Source: Zygaena filipendulae (Eukaryota; Arthropoda; Insecta; Lepidoptera; Zygaenidae). From it: a stretch of 64,000 bases of DNA. Positions 31,360 through 44,269 of this stretch are shown one piece after another (the first letter of the stretch is position 1; each line of letters opens with the position of its first letter). The DNA is taken from NCBI GenBank assembly GCA_907165275.2, contig OU015655.1:6274501-6338500 (forward strand), written 5' to 3'. Made by a program: the position numbers and the translations under genes. The notes under the pieces were generated by a model. It saw only the letters and a list, made by a program, of their open reading frames with translations. It was not told where the DNA came from and ran no database searches.

Positions 31360-32012
31360 CTCAGACGAAATAAAAACTCAAGACGGAGCGCTGTCAACAA
31401 AAAAGTGAAGCCGGTTTCGTAAACATGTGGGTATTTAGTGAGTGTTGCCGTGCAGTGAACACTTATTACTCAAAATTGTCTAAGTTCTAGAAGGATGAAT
31501 GGATAGGTAAATAGATAAGTTAGTATTTTTTTAAGTTGTATTGTATACCTCGGTTGTATATTCGAGAACCTTAAAAATATAAGTTTCAAAGTTATGATAA
31601 AATATGGAAAATAAAAATTAACGCCTATTTACACTAACATTAATTTTATGAATAATAAAAGTTAAAATCAAAATAGGTAAATGAACGTGTTACATTAGGT
31701 TCCACATCGCATTAACTTACCCGATAAACGGGGACTATTGTCACGCTCACTAGTAGCAACACTTGTGGAAGTTGTGTTTTGTGTTCCAATTGTCAAAAAT
31801 TGATAAAATTGATATTTTATTAAAAATGTGGTTCTATCCTGCTTTTTATTTTTCGAAGATTAGTTTTTACACCCTTTTACTACACAATTCGGCATTTTTT
31901 CTTTAAAACTTAGGAATTATTGCAGCGTGACACTCCGCACGCCGAGGCGCAGTTTTATCGGCTTCACTTTGTTGTTCACAGCGCTCCGTCTTGAGTTTTT
32001 ATTTCGTCTGAG
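31360..32012. mobile_element. P-superfamily-like MITE with perfect 8-bp target duplication, copy 1
   Basis: About 52-bp terminal inverted repeats starting CTCAGACGAAATAAAAACTC and running on through AAGACGGAGCGCTGT. Flanked by TTTACGAG on both sides (31352-31359 and 32013-32020). 653 bp; no protein recognised inside. The ends match the element at 54496, which carries a THAP-like fragment. THAP plus an 8-bp duplication is the P-element pattern; the class is inferred. Confidence 0.8.
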
Positions 32013-33073
32013 TTTACGAGTAACATTTAGCAGGTATGGTTACCTACTTCGGTTGTTATTCGTTTTCTAAAATTCTTAATGATGGACGATTTTACTAACG
32101 CAAAATTCAAAACCGTCAACAATGTTAAAAAATAATGTCAACGGCCACAAACGTTGGAAAAATTGCTTTATACATTTACCATTTTTTTTTTTAAACAAAT
32201 AGATAAAATATAGAAAAAAAAAACAAAATAGAACAAAACAATATCCACATCGTTGAAAATTCGATCGGCCCGATTTCGTTTAAGTACGAAAACTGATGAA
32301 AATCAGTGTAGCTGCCGGCTAAACATAAAGGTCACGCACAAGAACAATATATTACGTATATATCACACGTATGTATCATAGCGTAACAAAATGTTTTAAG
32401 AATTCACTCAGGCTCGAAAGCACTCGAAATGGATTTGCGTGTAATATTGTAGAAAATATATTTGGCATATCAGCAAAGGAAGTTTTGGGATATTGTAAGC
32501 ATTTGCTTATAACCATTGCGCGTCTGCCGATCTCTTCATGGCCTCTCTAGTTTATAATTATTCTTTTCTCTGTGTTACTTGTAACGTGCGACAAGACAAA
32601 GAGAGTGTTATCATAACGTTTGTGCCGGGGCAGGCGCCGCGCCAAAACATTCCTCGACCCTTTGTTGCAATGTACAGACAGATAAGTACGCCAAAATGTA
32701 TCATTATGTTTTCATAGACGCTATACAGACTGTCCCTATCTGTAAATCTGTAAATAGGACATGAACACTGACCTCGTCGAGAATATACTACATAGTATCT
32801 ATATATTATATACCTAAGAATCTTTATCTTTAGGTATATACTCCAAAGTTTAATCTTTATGTAAATAGCTAACAGAAAACTTTATATGAATTTGAATAGG
32901 TACCTATTTTCTTATATTACGGCTGATTTTACATAACAAACTTAATTAATAAAAACAAAGTATTTTCAAAGTTGATCTTTTTGTTATAGGTTGTGCGGTA
33001 TTTTTAACGACAATAAAATACAATAATTAAATTATCCTAGCATCAGAATTCACAAAACTTTCAACCCCTGCAA

Positions 33074-33436
33074 GGGTTGCCACCTTTTTTTAGAAAAAAT
33101 ATAGTATTTTTCCGAAAAAAGGTGCAAAAATATAGTACCTACTTTTGGGAAATGCAGGGAAAAAATAGTACCTACCTATTTTTTTTAATCATTATGGATC
33201 TGGCAGCATTTTTGGCATTTTTGACGTTTTTTTGCCGCGTATCTATGTATATTCATTTCGTTCTAAAATTCCCCGTGCTGAGCTGCGGGTGCGTTCCAGA
33301 CCAGTCACAGTTAATATAAAAAAGCGCGAAAGTTGAATTGGGGATAAAATTATAGTATTTTTTGTACTATATAATTTTTCTATAATTTATATAGTAGGTA
33401 CAATTGGCTGAAATATAGTACGGGTGGCAACCCTAA
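33074..33436. mobile_element. hAT-like MITE with AGGGTTGCCACC ends
   Basis: Left end AGGGTTGCCACCT and right end GGGTGGCAACCCT are inverted copies. The interior repeats AAATATAGTAC several times on both strands. No transposase. Confidence 0.6.
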
Positions 33437-33533
33437 CTTCCGCATCTTTCTAGTGCTGCTGCGTGGAGGTGCTTTTATTAGGAGTAATTAATAACAATTT
33501 TTTTTGGTGAACAATATCTGCCGCAGGAGCCAG

Positions 33534-33668
33534 GGGGCTAAGATGCGCAACATGATAAAATTTTATCGAGCCATTTTATCGATTCTCGTCGACAAAGCCA
33601 TACAATATGTCGACGAGAATCGATAAAATGGCTTGATAAAATTTTGTCGTCTTGCGCATCTTAGCCCC
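33534..33668. mobile_element. 135-bp foldback, GGGGCTAAGATGCGCAA ends
   Basis: The arms pair nearly perfectly (GATAAAATTTTATC, then CCATTTTATCGATTCTCGTC and its complement), with a short central loop around CAAAGCCATACAATATG. It forms a roughly 60-bp hairpin. Confidence 0.8.
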
Positions 33669-34189
33669 GCAGGGAGTAGGTACATATGTATTATATGATT
33701 AAATAATTAAGGCCCAATCAATATCCTGGGCCTTATTAAACGGGATGTCCGATGATTAAAGCGGGTTTAATTTAAAGAAAATTTTGACTAGTGTGTTGTT
33801 GTCTTGTCCCAGTGTATTACTTGTAAAACAGATCATTAACCGACTTCCAAAAAAGGAGGAGGATCTCGATTCGACTGTATGTTGTTGTTTTTTTTAAGTA
33901 CCTAATTTATCAAAACTGATTTCGATTTCGATAATGGGCCGTAGACTATATACGAGTAAGAGCTAACGCATGGACTCTTTCCCTTTACTAATGAAAACTC
34001 AAAATAAAGTAACCGTTTTGGCTTAAAAATAAATCGGTAAAATATAAGACATCTTTCCATGGATTGATTAATTTTTAATAATATTATAAAGAAAGGTCTG
34101 TATTTTCGTATGTTTGTAACGAATAAACATAAAAACTACTGAACCGATTTCAAAAATTCTTTCACTTAAAAGTTCAATATAATAACACC

Positions 34190-34393
34190 TTCAGGGCCCT
34201 GTTGGGGCTCCCCCGCTGCTGCGGATGCTGCGGTTGATGACTTCTACGCCATCATGCGAAAAAAAACAGCATCACTTGTGCGCAAGGTGTTGGGGAGTGA
34301 CAACAGAATCCTGAAGATGATAGCAGACAGGATGGACTCGGCAGTCTTCCGCCGGTTCACCGAGATGCACGTTTTATGTGTGGATCGGTGACC
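34190..34393 (+). pseudogene. Non-LTR retrotransposon ORF2 C-terminal fragment
   Basis: The plus-strand translation VDDFYAIMRKKTASLVRKVL, then SDNRILKMIADRMDS and a stop after HVLCVDR, resembles the C-terminal tail (RxxxASxxRRVxxSxNxILxxIADRxDS) of lepidopteran R1/Jockey-type ORF2 proteins. Upstream domains are missing (5' truncation). Confidence 0.6.
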
Positions 34394-34442
34394 CGGGCGG
34401 GGTGCTGGGTCTCGTCTTCTTTTTGTAATTTCAAGTTTCAAC

Positions 34443-34850
34443 GGCGATGACCCGATTGGCGCAGTAGGTCACCATGCCTACCCGCTAATCAAGGGGTTCC
34501 GGGTTCGATTTTTTTTTTTTTTTTTTATTAACTGATTGGTCAGACATTTGTCCATAATCTCGCCTGATTGTAAGCGTAGATATGAACTAAGGTGTTACAC
34601 GTCTGCCAATTAAGTATCTGTTCACTCTGCTCTTGAAGAGGTCCATTGAACATTCCCGGTAGGAGTGGAGTTCCACTTTCCAGTCTGGGCGTGTGTGTAT
34701 ATATATAGTGATTATAAGTTGCATATATGTCATTATATGTAGTATATACCATGTTTGCTTGGTTTCCGCTTTACAGGCTTGAGGCTTGGTGTGGAGGCAA
34801 GTGGATCTGTGTGTAGTAAAGTGTTGTTATTGTTATTATAAATTTAAATA
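34443..34850 (+). mobile_element. tRNA-headed SINE, family 2, copy 1
   Basis: A box TTGGCGCAGTAGG and B-box remnant GGGTTCGA. A poly-T run (34507-34526) interrupts the B box. Shares CATGCCTACCCGCTAATCA and the TTTGCTTGGTTTCC 3' block with 56575-57265. Confidence 0.6.
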
Positions 34851-35613
34851 TTTGTGAATTTCGCTTTCCAACTCTCAATTTTATACCTACTAACATAGTC
34901 TTTTAAGATTCATAGTTTCACTAACATCTATGGACTAAGTTGTCTGATAATAAACAATTGTTATTTTTATTTAAAAGAAGCTACGGTACTCCTGAGCGAC
35001 ATAGTTTATCCCGAAATTCCCCTGGGAACTTCGAAATTAGCGCGGGTGAAACCGCGGCGAACCGCTTAGTACCTAAGCAATAAATGTACTCGTAGGATAA
35101 AGAAATTATGTCTATTCTAAATACTTTATTTCCAAACGGAATTTTTTTTTTTAAATAATTACCTATATTTAGTACCTATATTAACTTATTTAGTACAAGC
35201 TGCTATGCCCCGCGGTTTCACTCGAGTAAGTTTTGGGATCAGGAAACAATGGTTTCGAAACGCATAGAGGACAGACATACAAACATTCATTTTTATTTAT
35301 AAAGTAAGTGTTTGGGTAAACCTCTTAAGGTTTTTAACACCTTGAAGAAATTATGAATGGAAAAAAATGTATATTTACTTTAAATAAATAAAATAAATAA
35401 ATTACCTATTAGGTACAAAATATGTACATACACGCTAATGCATGTTTGTTATGACATTCTATACAGTACGTCCTTGAATTTTTTTACAGGCACAGGTCAT
35501 AGATGCCGAATAATATAATAATATATTATTATCATTCAAAGATAGCTTAATAAGCCGAGAAACAACGATACCTGTTTGATCCTTCGTCCTGTTCTGCCAT
35601 ATACCTATAATAC

Positions 35614-36011
35614 GTTACAGTTAAAACACGTTTTTAGTTAGAACGCGTTTTCCCTAGTTAGAACTACTAGTTTTTACTTAATGCTTTTGCTAAAAGTAGA
35701 ATTAACTAATTACTCAAAATTGAATATCAGGTAAAACTACATATTTCTTACTAAATAAAACGCGTTTGGCCATAGAGAGCAAGCACCCTGACATTTTGGT
35801 TAGGTTAGGTTTGTAGTTTGTACTGCTGACGAGGTTGGGCGAGCTGAGCGAGCGTAGCGAGAGTGCCGCGGCAGCGACCGGCAATGCGCCTAATACAAAT
35901 GGTCATGGTTTTCACCATGATGATGATCAGACCATTATGAATGGCATTTAGTAAAATCTAGTTTTAACTAGGGAAAACGCGTTCTAACTAAAAACGTGTT
36001 TTAACTGTAAC
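35614..36011. mobile_element. MITE with 47-bp inverted ends (GTTACAGTTAAAACACG)
   Basis: 46 of 47 terminal bases pair (GTTTTAACTGTAAC at the right end). A GC-rich core at about 35830-35880 contains GAGCGAGCGTAGCGAGAG. Non-coding. Confidence 0.75.
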
Positions 36012-38344
36012 ATATACATAACATTGTATTGTACTCCAGAATAGTCGATAAAAATGTAAAATTAAGAGACAAGGCGAAGCAAGATGGAACTTTTTTTTAA
36101 AACTTTACTTTGAAAATTTCCTTTATTAAAAACGTGTAGTTAGTTATGGCTTATAGAGTGCATACCAGTTGAAGCCACCAATATCCGTGGTGGCAACAGA
36201 AGTATGTAATCGGCTTTAAGCACTAGGTACTTAGGTAGGTATAATAATTTAATGCACACAAAAAATTGTAGAAGCAACGACAAAATCGACTTTCTTTTTT
36301 TTCTAATGCATTTAGTCAGTTTCAAGTCAAACAAGTGTATTTTATTAGCATTGTTGCACAGTTTGAAATTGTAATTATGGTGCTATAGATTGTCAAATCT
36401 TTCTAATAGCTCTTGGCGGACATTGAAGGAATCAGCTAGAACCGTGGATAAAAAAACGGAGAAGCTTTTGTGCGATTCAAAACCGTAAAACACAATAATT
36501 ATTTTGCCATTTTTATCGACCCTAAAACTCCCCAAAGGTTTCTGTCATATTTTGTAGGTCCGTCATCTATAAAAATACTTTCTTTGCAGATGCCAGTGAT
36601 TTTTCAAGCAGGTTTTATTCAAGATAACAATACGTACCTACCTACATACGTGCCCAGACGACTTCCTACGTAGGTATCAGGTTTTGTAATCCGGTGTTAA
36701 TTTTATAAAAGCAGGTCTAGGTCATATTATTAGCATACGTAGAATCAGATTCACTTTTATATAATAAAATTTGAAACGAGTCTTTCTATACTGAAACTAT
36801 GGTATTAAGAAATATGCGGATACCCTGACATTCATTTGTATTTATAAATAGATTGAAACGGGAGCAAAGATGTTGCAAGAGGTGTGACTCAAGGCGGAGT
36901 GGTCTTTGTGAAACGTCCAGTAGCAGGTTACTGCGTACATTACTAGCTGATTAAAAAGTACTTACATTACGGATAGCTATGGTACTTTTTACCTAAATTT
37001 CATCATTTTTTGTTACCTAAATATATTACTTTGTGTCTGTAACGTTCATATCCATATTATGTAGGTTAAAAATACGTTGTGCTAGAAGAAATGTACAAGT
37101 TTTTTTAAGTTTTTGTAATCTAGAAGAGATACTCCCGCTGTTGATGTTTCGTAAAAGATCACGTGTAGCAAGCTATATCTAGGTCACATTAACCGAAGTA
37201 CATTAATTGCTATCAGACACGTTTAATTTGGAATATGGACTTCTTTCGAGGAAACACTATACACTATGAGTTTTGTACTAAAAAAGGAAATACAATACAT
37301 ATAATATAGTAGAGGTACATGAACTAGCTTCTTAATTGTAATTTTTGACAGGTTTGCCGATTTTTTTTTGTTTTATATCATTTTTGCAACTGTGGTCGGA
37401 ACCACAAAGCACACACCACAAACCCTTTTACGTCCGTTCTATGTGGTTCACAATCGTTTACCATAGAGTTTATTTTAAATTAAAAATAAGTTACAAAAAA
37501 TACTATGCTAAGGAATTGGATGGCAGGTAATAGTAGATTTTTCAACAAGTGCACAAAACGAACGAAATTTTTATCTGAGACTTTTAGCAGCCGAAGGCGA
37601 GGGCTGATAGTAATGTCGAGGATAAAATTCACTTCGATTGCGAGGAAATAAAACAGAAGTATAACATAGCATTCATTTAATTAAAACTCAAAGTAAAATT
37701 AGTACAGTTTTGAATACTGAAGGAAATTGTTTTTCCCGGCATATTAACGGTATTTATGTCTTAAAAAACACATAAGGCAAATAAATTAAAGTAAATATTA
37801 TAAAATAACAAATTTTATCTATGAACTTCTTATTGTGTTTGGCTATATGGCTCATTTTTTGCCTTAATATATATTATGAGTAGATACGTTAATGCACTTT
37901 TGCACAAAATTCGATTTTGTACAGCCTATATCCTGCACAAACAAGCACTTTCTGAGCATGAGAAGTGAAAATGAAATTAACAATTGTTACTTAATTTTTT
38001 TAGTGTAAGTATGGGCACCGAAATGTCATCTCGTACCCTGAATTATCCCGTCAACCATAATTAAGTAGATGCGATCCGTCAACCCTGCCCTGTGTTTTTG
38101 GATAGAAGTCAATAAAGGAAGAAGAAAGACAAAAACTAAAAAGGGACAACATATCAGTGAATAGATCATTTGTTTTATCATCAGCTTTTTTCAATAATAG
38201 GTTAGCCAATACATTACAGCATGAAACAGCATTGTCTTCAAATACTGCACCCTGTTTGATTATGTCATGACAGTAGGTGTTATCATGATTTTTTAAAGCG
38301 GTTGGCTTATTTGGACTTCTTATGCACTGTTCACTGTTGATCAA

Positions 38345-38850
38345 TTTACGATCCCGCTTATTGATGAGTTTGTCTGCCTTTGTGAAGCCTGACCGGCCTT
38401 TGATTACGGCCTTATTCGGACGTTCTTGTAGTATATACGTTATACACTTTTCACTATCGGATAGGTACCAATCTCTTCAAAAATGGTTCAGTTTCATTAC
38501 GTCCCATTATAGAATCGCAAATGAGTACACGGTTCATTAGGTATCTTTCAGTGAGCTCGTGTGGCACCCAAATATCGAGCTTTTTTGTGTATACCTAGCT
38601 TTTTTTCAAATGGGTCAAAAGTCAAAACCGTTTTGTTATCAATTCCCTGTCTTGCTCCAATTTTTCAAAAATGGCGTCCTTTTATCCGCAACAGGGCGAA
38701 CAGAGCGAGGTGCATCTTTGACATCAAAATTCCCGGATTGAAAACGCTTAAACCGTCGTGATAAACTGACACTGCATTGGGTCCATAAACGTCACAAATT
38801 TATATCGCGGCTTGCGCGCGGTTTTTATTTGTTTTTTGTAATAAAATTTT
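38345..38850 (-). pseudogene. Second mariner transposase fragment, heavily decayed
   Basis: Minus-strand pieces in shifting frames read GNFDVKDAPRS-like, LGIHKKARYLGATRAH (family: KxLDxWVPHEL), PNEPCTHLRFYNG (RNLMNRVLICDS), GDSEKCITY (GDEKWITY) and SKAGQASQ. It differs in sequence from the mariner at 14559. Ends not found. Confidence 0.65.
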
Positions 38851-39174
38851 AAAATGTACCTATTGATTTTCTATTGTCGAATTCACTCATTTCGACGGAA
38901 AGAAAAACAAATGAAAAAAAGACTGGAACTCAGAACAATAACAGTAGCATATTCTTCTGAGAGCTGGAAACAACATTTTACTAATTTGTTTAATTTTTTG
39001 AAATGTATAATGTCATCAAAACCAGCCATTTTCAAATAGTACAGTCAAAGAGATTTTATTAAAAGTTTACACACTAAGCATATTATGGGAGAAGATTTTT
39101 CCGCCGACCTAATAATAACGATAATTTTATTGTTGGAAGTGTCGGAAAAAGTATATTAAATTTTACATACTACA

Positions 39175-39277
39175 TGTTGTCAGAGGTACAAGAAAAGGAC
39201 ATGGGTACTTTTGTCCCGGAATTCCCGTGGGAGCTCCGAAATTCACGCGGGTGTTACCGCAGGGAACAGCTAGTTAA
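39175..39277 (+). repeat. Lepidopteran repeat, 3' fragment
   Basis: Contains GGAATTCCCGTGGGAGCTCC and ends CAGGGAACAGCTAGTTAAAC. Confidence 0.55.
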
Positions 39278-39861
39278 ACTGATAAAAAACTATCGTGTCT
39301 ACGAATAGTGGGTACATTTAGTATGTACACGTAAGCTCCAATGGTTGTATTATAAGTGTAACGTTTTGTAATCAATTTGAATGGTAAGTAAGTGACGGTG
39401 TTCCTTTTTAATGTCTTTGTTATATTAACAATAGTATATGTTAATAAAGCATGGACGCAGCACTATCAATCAATATATTAAGTTTAATTTACAAGGTTAA
39501 ACTATGATACGGTAAAGGTATCGTTTTATAAATATCTTTTGAGTAAGGAATAACCACAACAAAAATTAAATTTTTCAAAGAAACAAATAAAAATCTAGAT
39601 GTTTATCACTGCTAGAACCAAGAACACAAGAGTTATTATTTCTAGATTTATTATTAACAATACACGTATATTTTCAGATTATATCTACTAATAATAAATA
39701 TTACAATTATTTTAAGAACAAGCAAAAATCTCCAGCTGGGTCGCTGCATGGTTAAGCAAAAAGAAATAGTTTTACCTACCGGTAAATTAAATTTAGGGTC
39801 AACTGACAATGTGTCGAGGTGTCTGAGGCTCGAAGTTCAAACCGAATTTTATTTATAATAT

Positions 39862-40172
39862 CTATACTATAATAAAAGAGTAGAATCCTCGATTCTGTAC
39901 ATTGAATATTTTTACCTAAAATGTAGAGGGGTGATGAAAGAAGAGTAACCAAGCACAAAAAAAGTTTTTAAAATTCTTTTCTGTCTGTCTGTCTATCTGT
40001 CTGTTCGCGATTATCTCCGAATCTACTGAACAGATTGTCATGCGGTTTTCACAGGTAGATTTAGCTTCGCCTGGAGCTACATATAGGCTTTGTTTCATTG
40101 AAATCGGATGTCAGGAAAAAAACTTGTTGTATAAAAACCTTTCGCGCGGGTGAAACCGCGGGGCACAGCTAG
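39862..40172 (+). repeat. Lepidopteran GCACAGCTA repeat, long form, well preserved
   Basis: Runs from AATAAAAGAGTAGAATCCTC to GTGAAACCGCGGGGCACAGC. It provides the uninterrupted reference for the split copy at 24774-25316. Confidence 0.65.
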
Positions 40173-40485
40173 TTATATTATAAGGATTGATTGCCATACG
40201 TTAGTGTCGCAAAAACTCGAAAATGGCGCTACCGATTTGAGTGATTTTTTTTTGGTTTTAATTGTCAGGATAAGGTTGGATTAAAGAAAATTAGGAGTTT
40301 CTGCTGAAATTGCGAAAATCACACGAGTAAAACCTCGGGCATAGCTAGTGAGATACAAAAATGCTTTGAAGTCATCGGTTTACGGTAAAACGTAATTAAT
40401 TTCTTTTTACATCTACATTTAAAAAAGTTATATCGGTTCTAGCTACTGAAGTCAGAACTGCACCGCAAAATGTGGAATGTGATCT

Positions 40486-40723
40486 GGGCCCTTATTCACT
40501 ATGACCATAACACGGCGCGGCCCGCGATAAGATAACACGCCACAAAAATTGACTTTCCCTCGTAATCAAAGAAGATTCACTCCAAAGGAATACATTTACA
40601 ACGTTTCTTAGGGCATACAGAATAATAATTTCTAATATTTTGGCATAAAGAACGTTTGGGAATGCGTTTTTTGAACGCAAGTTATGGACAAGACATGTTG
40701 TCGGTCATAGTGAATAAGGGCCC
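40486..40723. mobile_element. GGGCCCTTATTCACTATGACC MITE, copy 1
   Basis: Ends GGGCCCTTATTCACTATGAC and inverted GGGCCCTTATTCACTATGAC. Interior CTTTCCCTCGTAATCAAAGA matches copy 2 in reverse orientation. Confidence 0.8.
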
Positions 40724-41354
40724 AGTGATGTGATCTAATGTATCAAAAGCAAGGATTTTTCAAGATACGAAGCTGTAGGGCGAGAAAATGAGATTTAATT
40801 TTTAAACAAAATAAGTAACCCACACGAGGGAATCACGGTCAAAAATAAGCACCAGCATAGTCAAGTTTTCCTTATTTGCATAATAAACAATCATATGTTA
40901 TAACATATTATATTAGTATAGTATAATAATAATTTGTTAACGACTTTGCTTTACGAGTGCTTGCTTTACTTCGTCAGATCTTCGTAAGATCGATATAACA
41001 TGGACTTCCCCATGAATTGTTAAGCCCATACCACCAGTCTACATCGCAATTTGTACATAGTAATTTCGATTTTAGACACGCTAGATAAAGTTGAAATTTC
41101 AATGGATGAAATTTGGATATATCTAATGTTTGTTTTAGAATAGTACCTATAAAGTAGGTACGCATGAATTGAAATAGTATAACAATATATCATTGGCATG
41201 TCTCTTATCCATATGTTCTAAAGACTAAAAGAATATACGACGTAGATTTATCGATTATTATTAGCACATGGTCAGGCTTTTTTTGTTAGTACCTATTACG
41301 TCGCTTATTTTGGTATACACGGGGCGGGCTAACGCCTTTATATTATGTCACTTA

Positions 41355-41496
41355 CAGCCGCACTCCGAGTTAAGTTAAATGCCAATTAACATTAATTTTA
41401 AGGAACGCCTCTGAGTGCGGCAGTTTTGTTTTTAAAATCTTTAATTAAAATTAAGGAGGTAACAATTAAAACTACTCTTGAGTGCTCAGTGCGGCC
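41355..41496. mobile_element. GCCGCACTC MITE, copy 3, shortened and diverged
   Basis: CAGCCGCACTCCGAGTT at the left with TTA before it, GAGTGCTCAGTGCGGCC at the right, and an internal AATGCCAATTAACATTAATT shared with copies 1 and 2. Confidence 0.7.
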
Positions 41497-42268
41497 CTCT
41501 ATATAAATTCTTGGAGTGGGTACCTATGAGTTATCATAATTATAATTATTTATTATCTACATTTTTAGCGGTGAATAATAATAACTTGTACCTACCTAAT
41601 AGACGGATAAGAGCGTTTACGGAATCGAAATAGTGAAATTATAAATACTATACGATTACCTATCAAAAATTACAAAGCTATATGCATATTGTAATAAAAC
41701 CGTAAGTACCTATTGTCTGTTTGTACGTTGAACTTAAATAACCGTCTTAAAAAAAGGAGGAGGTTCTCAATTCGACGCATATGTTTTTTTGTGTCATTAA
41801 CCAAACTTTCATCGAAACAAGTGTGAACCGAATCGAACACCGAACACCGAACCGAACACCTGGTACCCCAAGGAACCAAAGCTCCTTACGCTTTGTATGA
41901 AATCCAAAATGGAATAATTTAATTTCGATTTAGTAAGTTCTTATAGAAAATATACCAATTTATTTTTAAAACGAAAAATATAATATTTACAATAAATTGT
42001 TAGATACTATTAGTTTATTAGGTAAATAATAATTCTTTCCATGCATATCGTATTCTCGCTCTTAGTAGGTACTCTGTCTCGCTCGCTCACATGACCGGCA
42101 AGTCGATACGCGCTGCCCCAATGAAGTGTTGCAACTTTCGTTTGTGACGTCTCACTTTTTCAGAGACTTGTGACCCCAAACATGTGACGATTTGTTTCAA
42201 AAACTGCTTGATCACTTTGCAAAGTATGCTATTTGCAACTTCCAATCGAATGCTGTGACAAAGGAATT

Positions 42269-42786
42269 ATAGCTAGGGAGCTGTCGGCAATTTAGGTAAG
42301 TATATGATTTCATCGTCGTTGATATCAAGACGTAATGTAGTCGGACTTATATTAACTAGAAAAAATAAGTGGCGAGCTCAGGTAGCTCAGATTTTTTTTT
42401 ATAAATAATTTTGAAATTGTAATAAAAAAAAACATATTCAATTATAAAAATAGTAATAAAATAAAAATATATAAAAATAGCTGTAAGAAAAAGAAGTTGA
42501 GATGCTGAATTAAGGAAAAATTCTCACCATCCTGACTTCTGCCAGCTTTAATTTCACTATTTATGGAATGTATTTAATAAGATATAATTGATGGCAGAAA
42601 CGATAGTATAATTGAATATGGTCTTTTAATTACAATTTCAAAATTATTTATAAAAAAAAAAATCAGAGCTACCTGAGCTCGCCACTTATTTTTTCTAGTT
42701 AATATAAGTCCAGACTACATTACGTCTTGGTATCAACGACGATGAAATCATATTATACCTAAATTACCACCAGCTCCCTAGCTATT
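42269..42786. mobile_element. MITE with about 175-bp inverted arms
   Basis: Left ATAGCTAGGGAGCTG and right CAGCTCCCTAGCTAT. GTGGCGAGCTCAGGTAGCTC pairs with GAGCTACCTGAGCTCGCCAC, and pairing continues to ATTTTGAAATTGTAAT. The centre is AT-rich and non-coding. Confidence 0.8.
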
Positions 42787-44269
42787 AAGACAGCAAATTT
42801 TATTTGACCCAGCCGACATACCTACATAAGATATACCTACTGTCTTACAAATACAAAGACAGTATGTCGTGACTCGTGTTCTCGATTTAATAAATAAAAT
42901 TAATAATTAACATTTAGTTTTTTATATTGTTGAGTTAAAACGACGTACATATGTAAGTGCCTACCTACTACCTAGTTATTAGGACGACGCGTGGACGTGC
43001 GTTGCTCAATATGTAGGTCACAGTAAACTTATGATTGATGAGTTTCATAGTATAGTTACTTACGGTAGGCTCAGTGAACCGTACCTTCAGATAATAGTAC
43101 TTAATTCAACTAGTTGCCCGCGCCTCCGCTCGTGAAGTATTCGAACCTACCGTCTGATTTGTATGTTTTACTTTACTTTTTTATTATTGTTTTAAAAGTA
43201 AAATTTACGTGTTGCTATAAAACATAGTCTACAATTTTATTTTTAGGTACATAAATCACGAACAACACATTGGAACTTTTAAAGTGAACAGTTACGGTAA
43301 TATAATAAGTAGACTTGTGATCTTTTTACGTAGGTAGGTATCCGATGTTTTCATTTATTAACACAGTTCGGTGAATTCTTAGTCAAGGTGAATATACACA
43401 GTTGTACGAGACGTTGTTCTGCCGTGTCTTTATTTAAGACGACAATATTCGTCTATCTACACGCGGCGGTGCTGTGATCGCAAATTCTATTTACATAAAA
43501 CACAACCTTGCTTCAATCCTGCTTCGATAAGTGTTTTAATTATTTGTTTAAAATGGATAAAATATTTTGAAAAGTAGCTTTTTTATCACGATTGGATTAT
43601 TGAAATTACTATTTTAGTAAGGTAAGTATTTACTTAAGTTAAGCTATTTTCTTAATTGACTGTATTTAGAATATCGAAGAATATATATTCGGAATCGAAG
43701 GCCTCAGCAAAGAAAGTTTTGGGAATTATGAGGATTTTCTTTACGCTACGTACATCGCCTCGCTAGCTATTTTGTCTGTGATTGCATGCATGGCACGAAA
43801 CCCGGGCGCAACCCTCCCCGAGCCATGTCGATACCGTCTAGCGTCAACAATCGTACTAATGCAGGTAGCAAACCCCTAGGAACGACGCATAATAAGTATC
43901 TATTCGACCAACCAACACAAGGGACAGCGTGTGTACAGTGTACAGTGTACACATCACACCAATTAAATACTAAAAATATGTGTTTGTTAGTCCTATACGC
44001 GTGTTGAAATGGTTGGACGGATTTCGACGAAATTTGGAATGCAGAAAAGTTTATTATAAATACCTTGAATTAAAATAACACAATATTTTTTCCTGGAATC
44101 TCCAAGGGAATCTTGAAATTCACGTAGAGACGCCGAGGCTAACAGCAGTAAATAAATAAAATTAAAGCTCAATGATAGTAAGTACTAAATACCCGCCTGC
44201 ATGATGGGATTCAGAGCCCTTTTGCTTTGTATTTTATAGCTGGCGCTCCAACAAATTAAATGCAAAAAA

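Larger units (their letters stand above)
34173..34970 (+). mobile_element. Composite LINE-tail + SINE insertion with 7-bp duplication
   Basis: Bounded by TTAAAAG at 34166-34172 and 34971-34977. It carries a retrotransposon ORF2 C-terminus and then a tRNA-headed SINE in the same orientation. Both parts therefore appear to have entered in one event, or the SINE entered an older LINE tail. Confidence 0.55.
34090..35066 (+). repeat. Lepidopteran repeat split by a composite insertion
   Basis: The left part ends CAAAAATTCTTTCACTTAAA at 34170. The right part resumes GAAGCTACGGTACTCCTGAG near 34978 and ends GCGGGTGAAACCGCGGCG. The two parts abut exactly when the inserted segment is removed. Confidence 0.65.

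Noticed and set aside
34443..34527. Possible tRNA gene
   Set aside because: B box is broken by a poly-T run and the same sequence recurs as a SINE at 56575.
38051..38344. 97-aa minus-strand ORF next to the mariner fragment
   Set aside because: INSEQ at its start resembles a mariner INSELY-type stretch, but the rest matches nothing; too weak to call.
43376..43630. Possible 5' non-coding exon (ACACAGTTG start, donor AAG/GTAAGTATT at about 43621)
   Set aside because: No DPE or TATA at correct spacing, and no downstream acceptor or coding exon to join.
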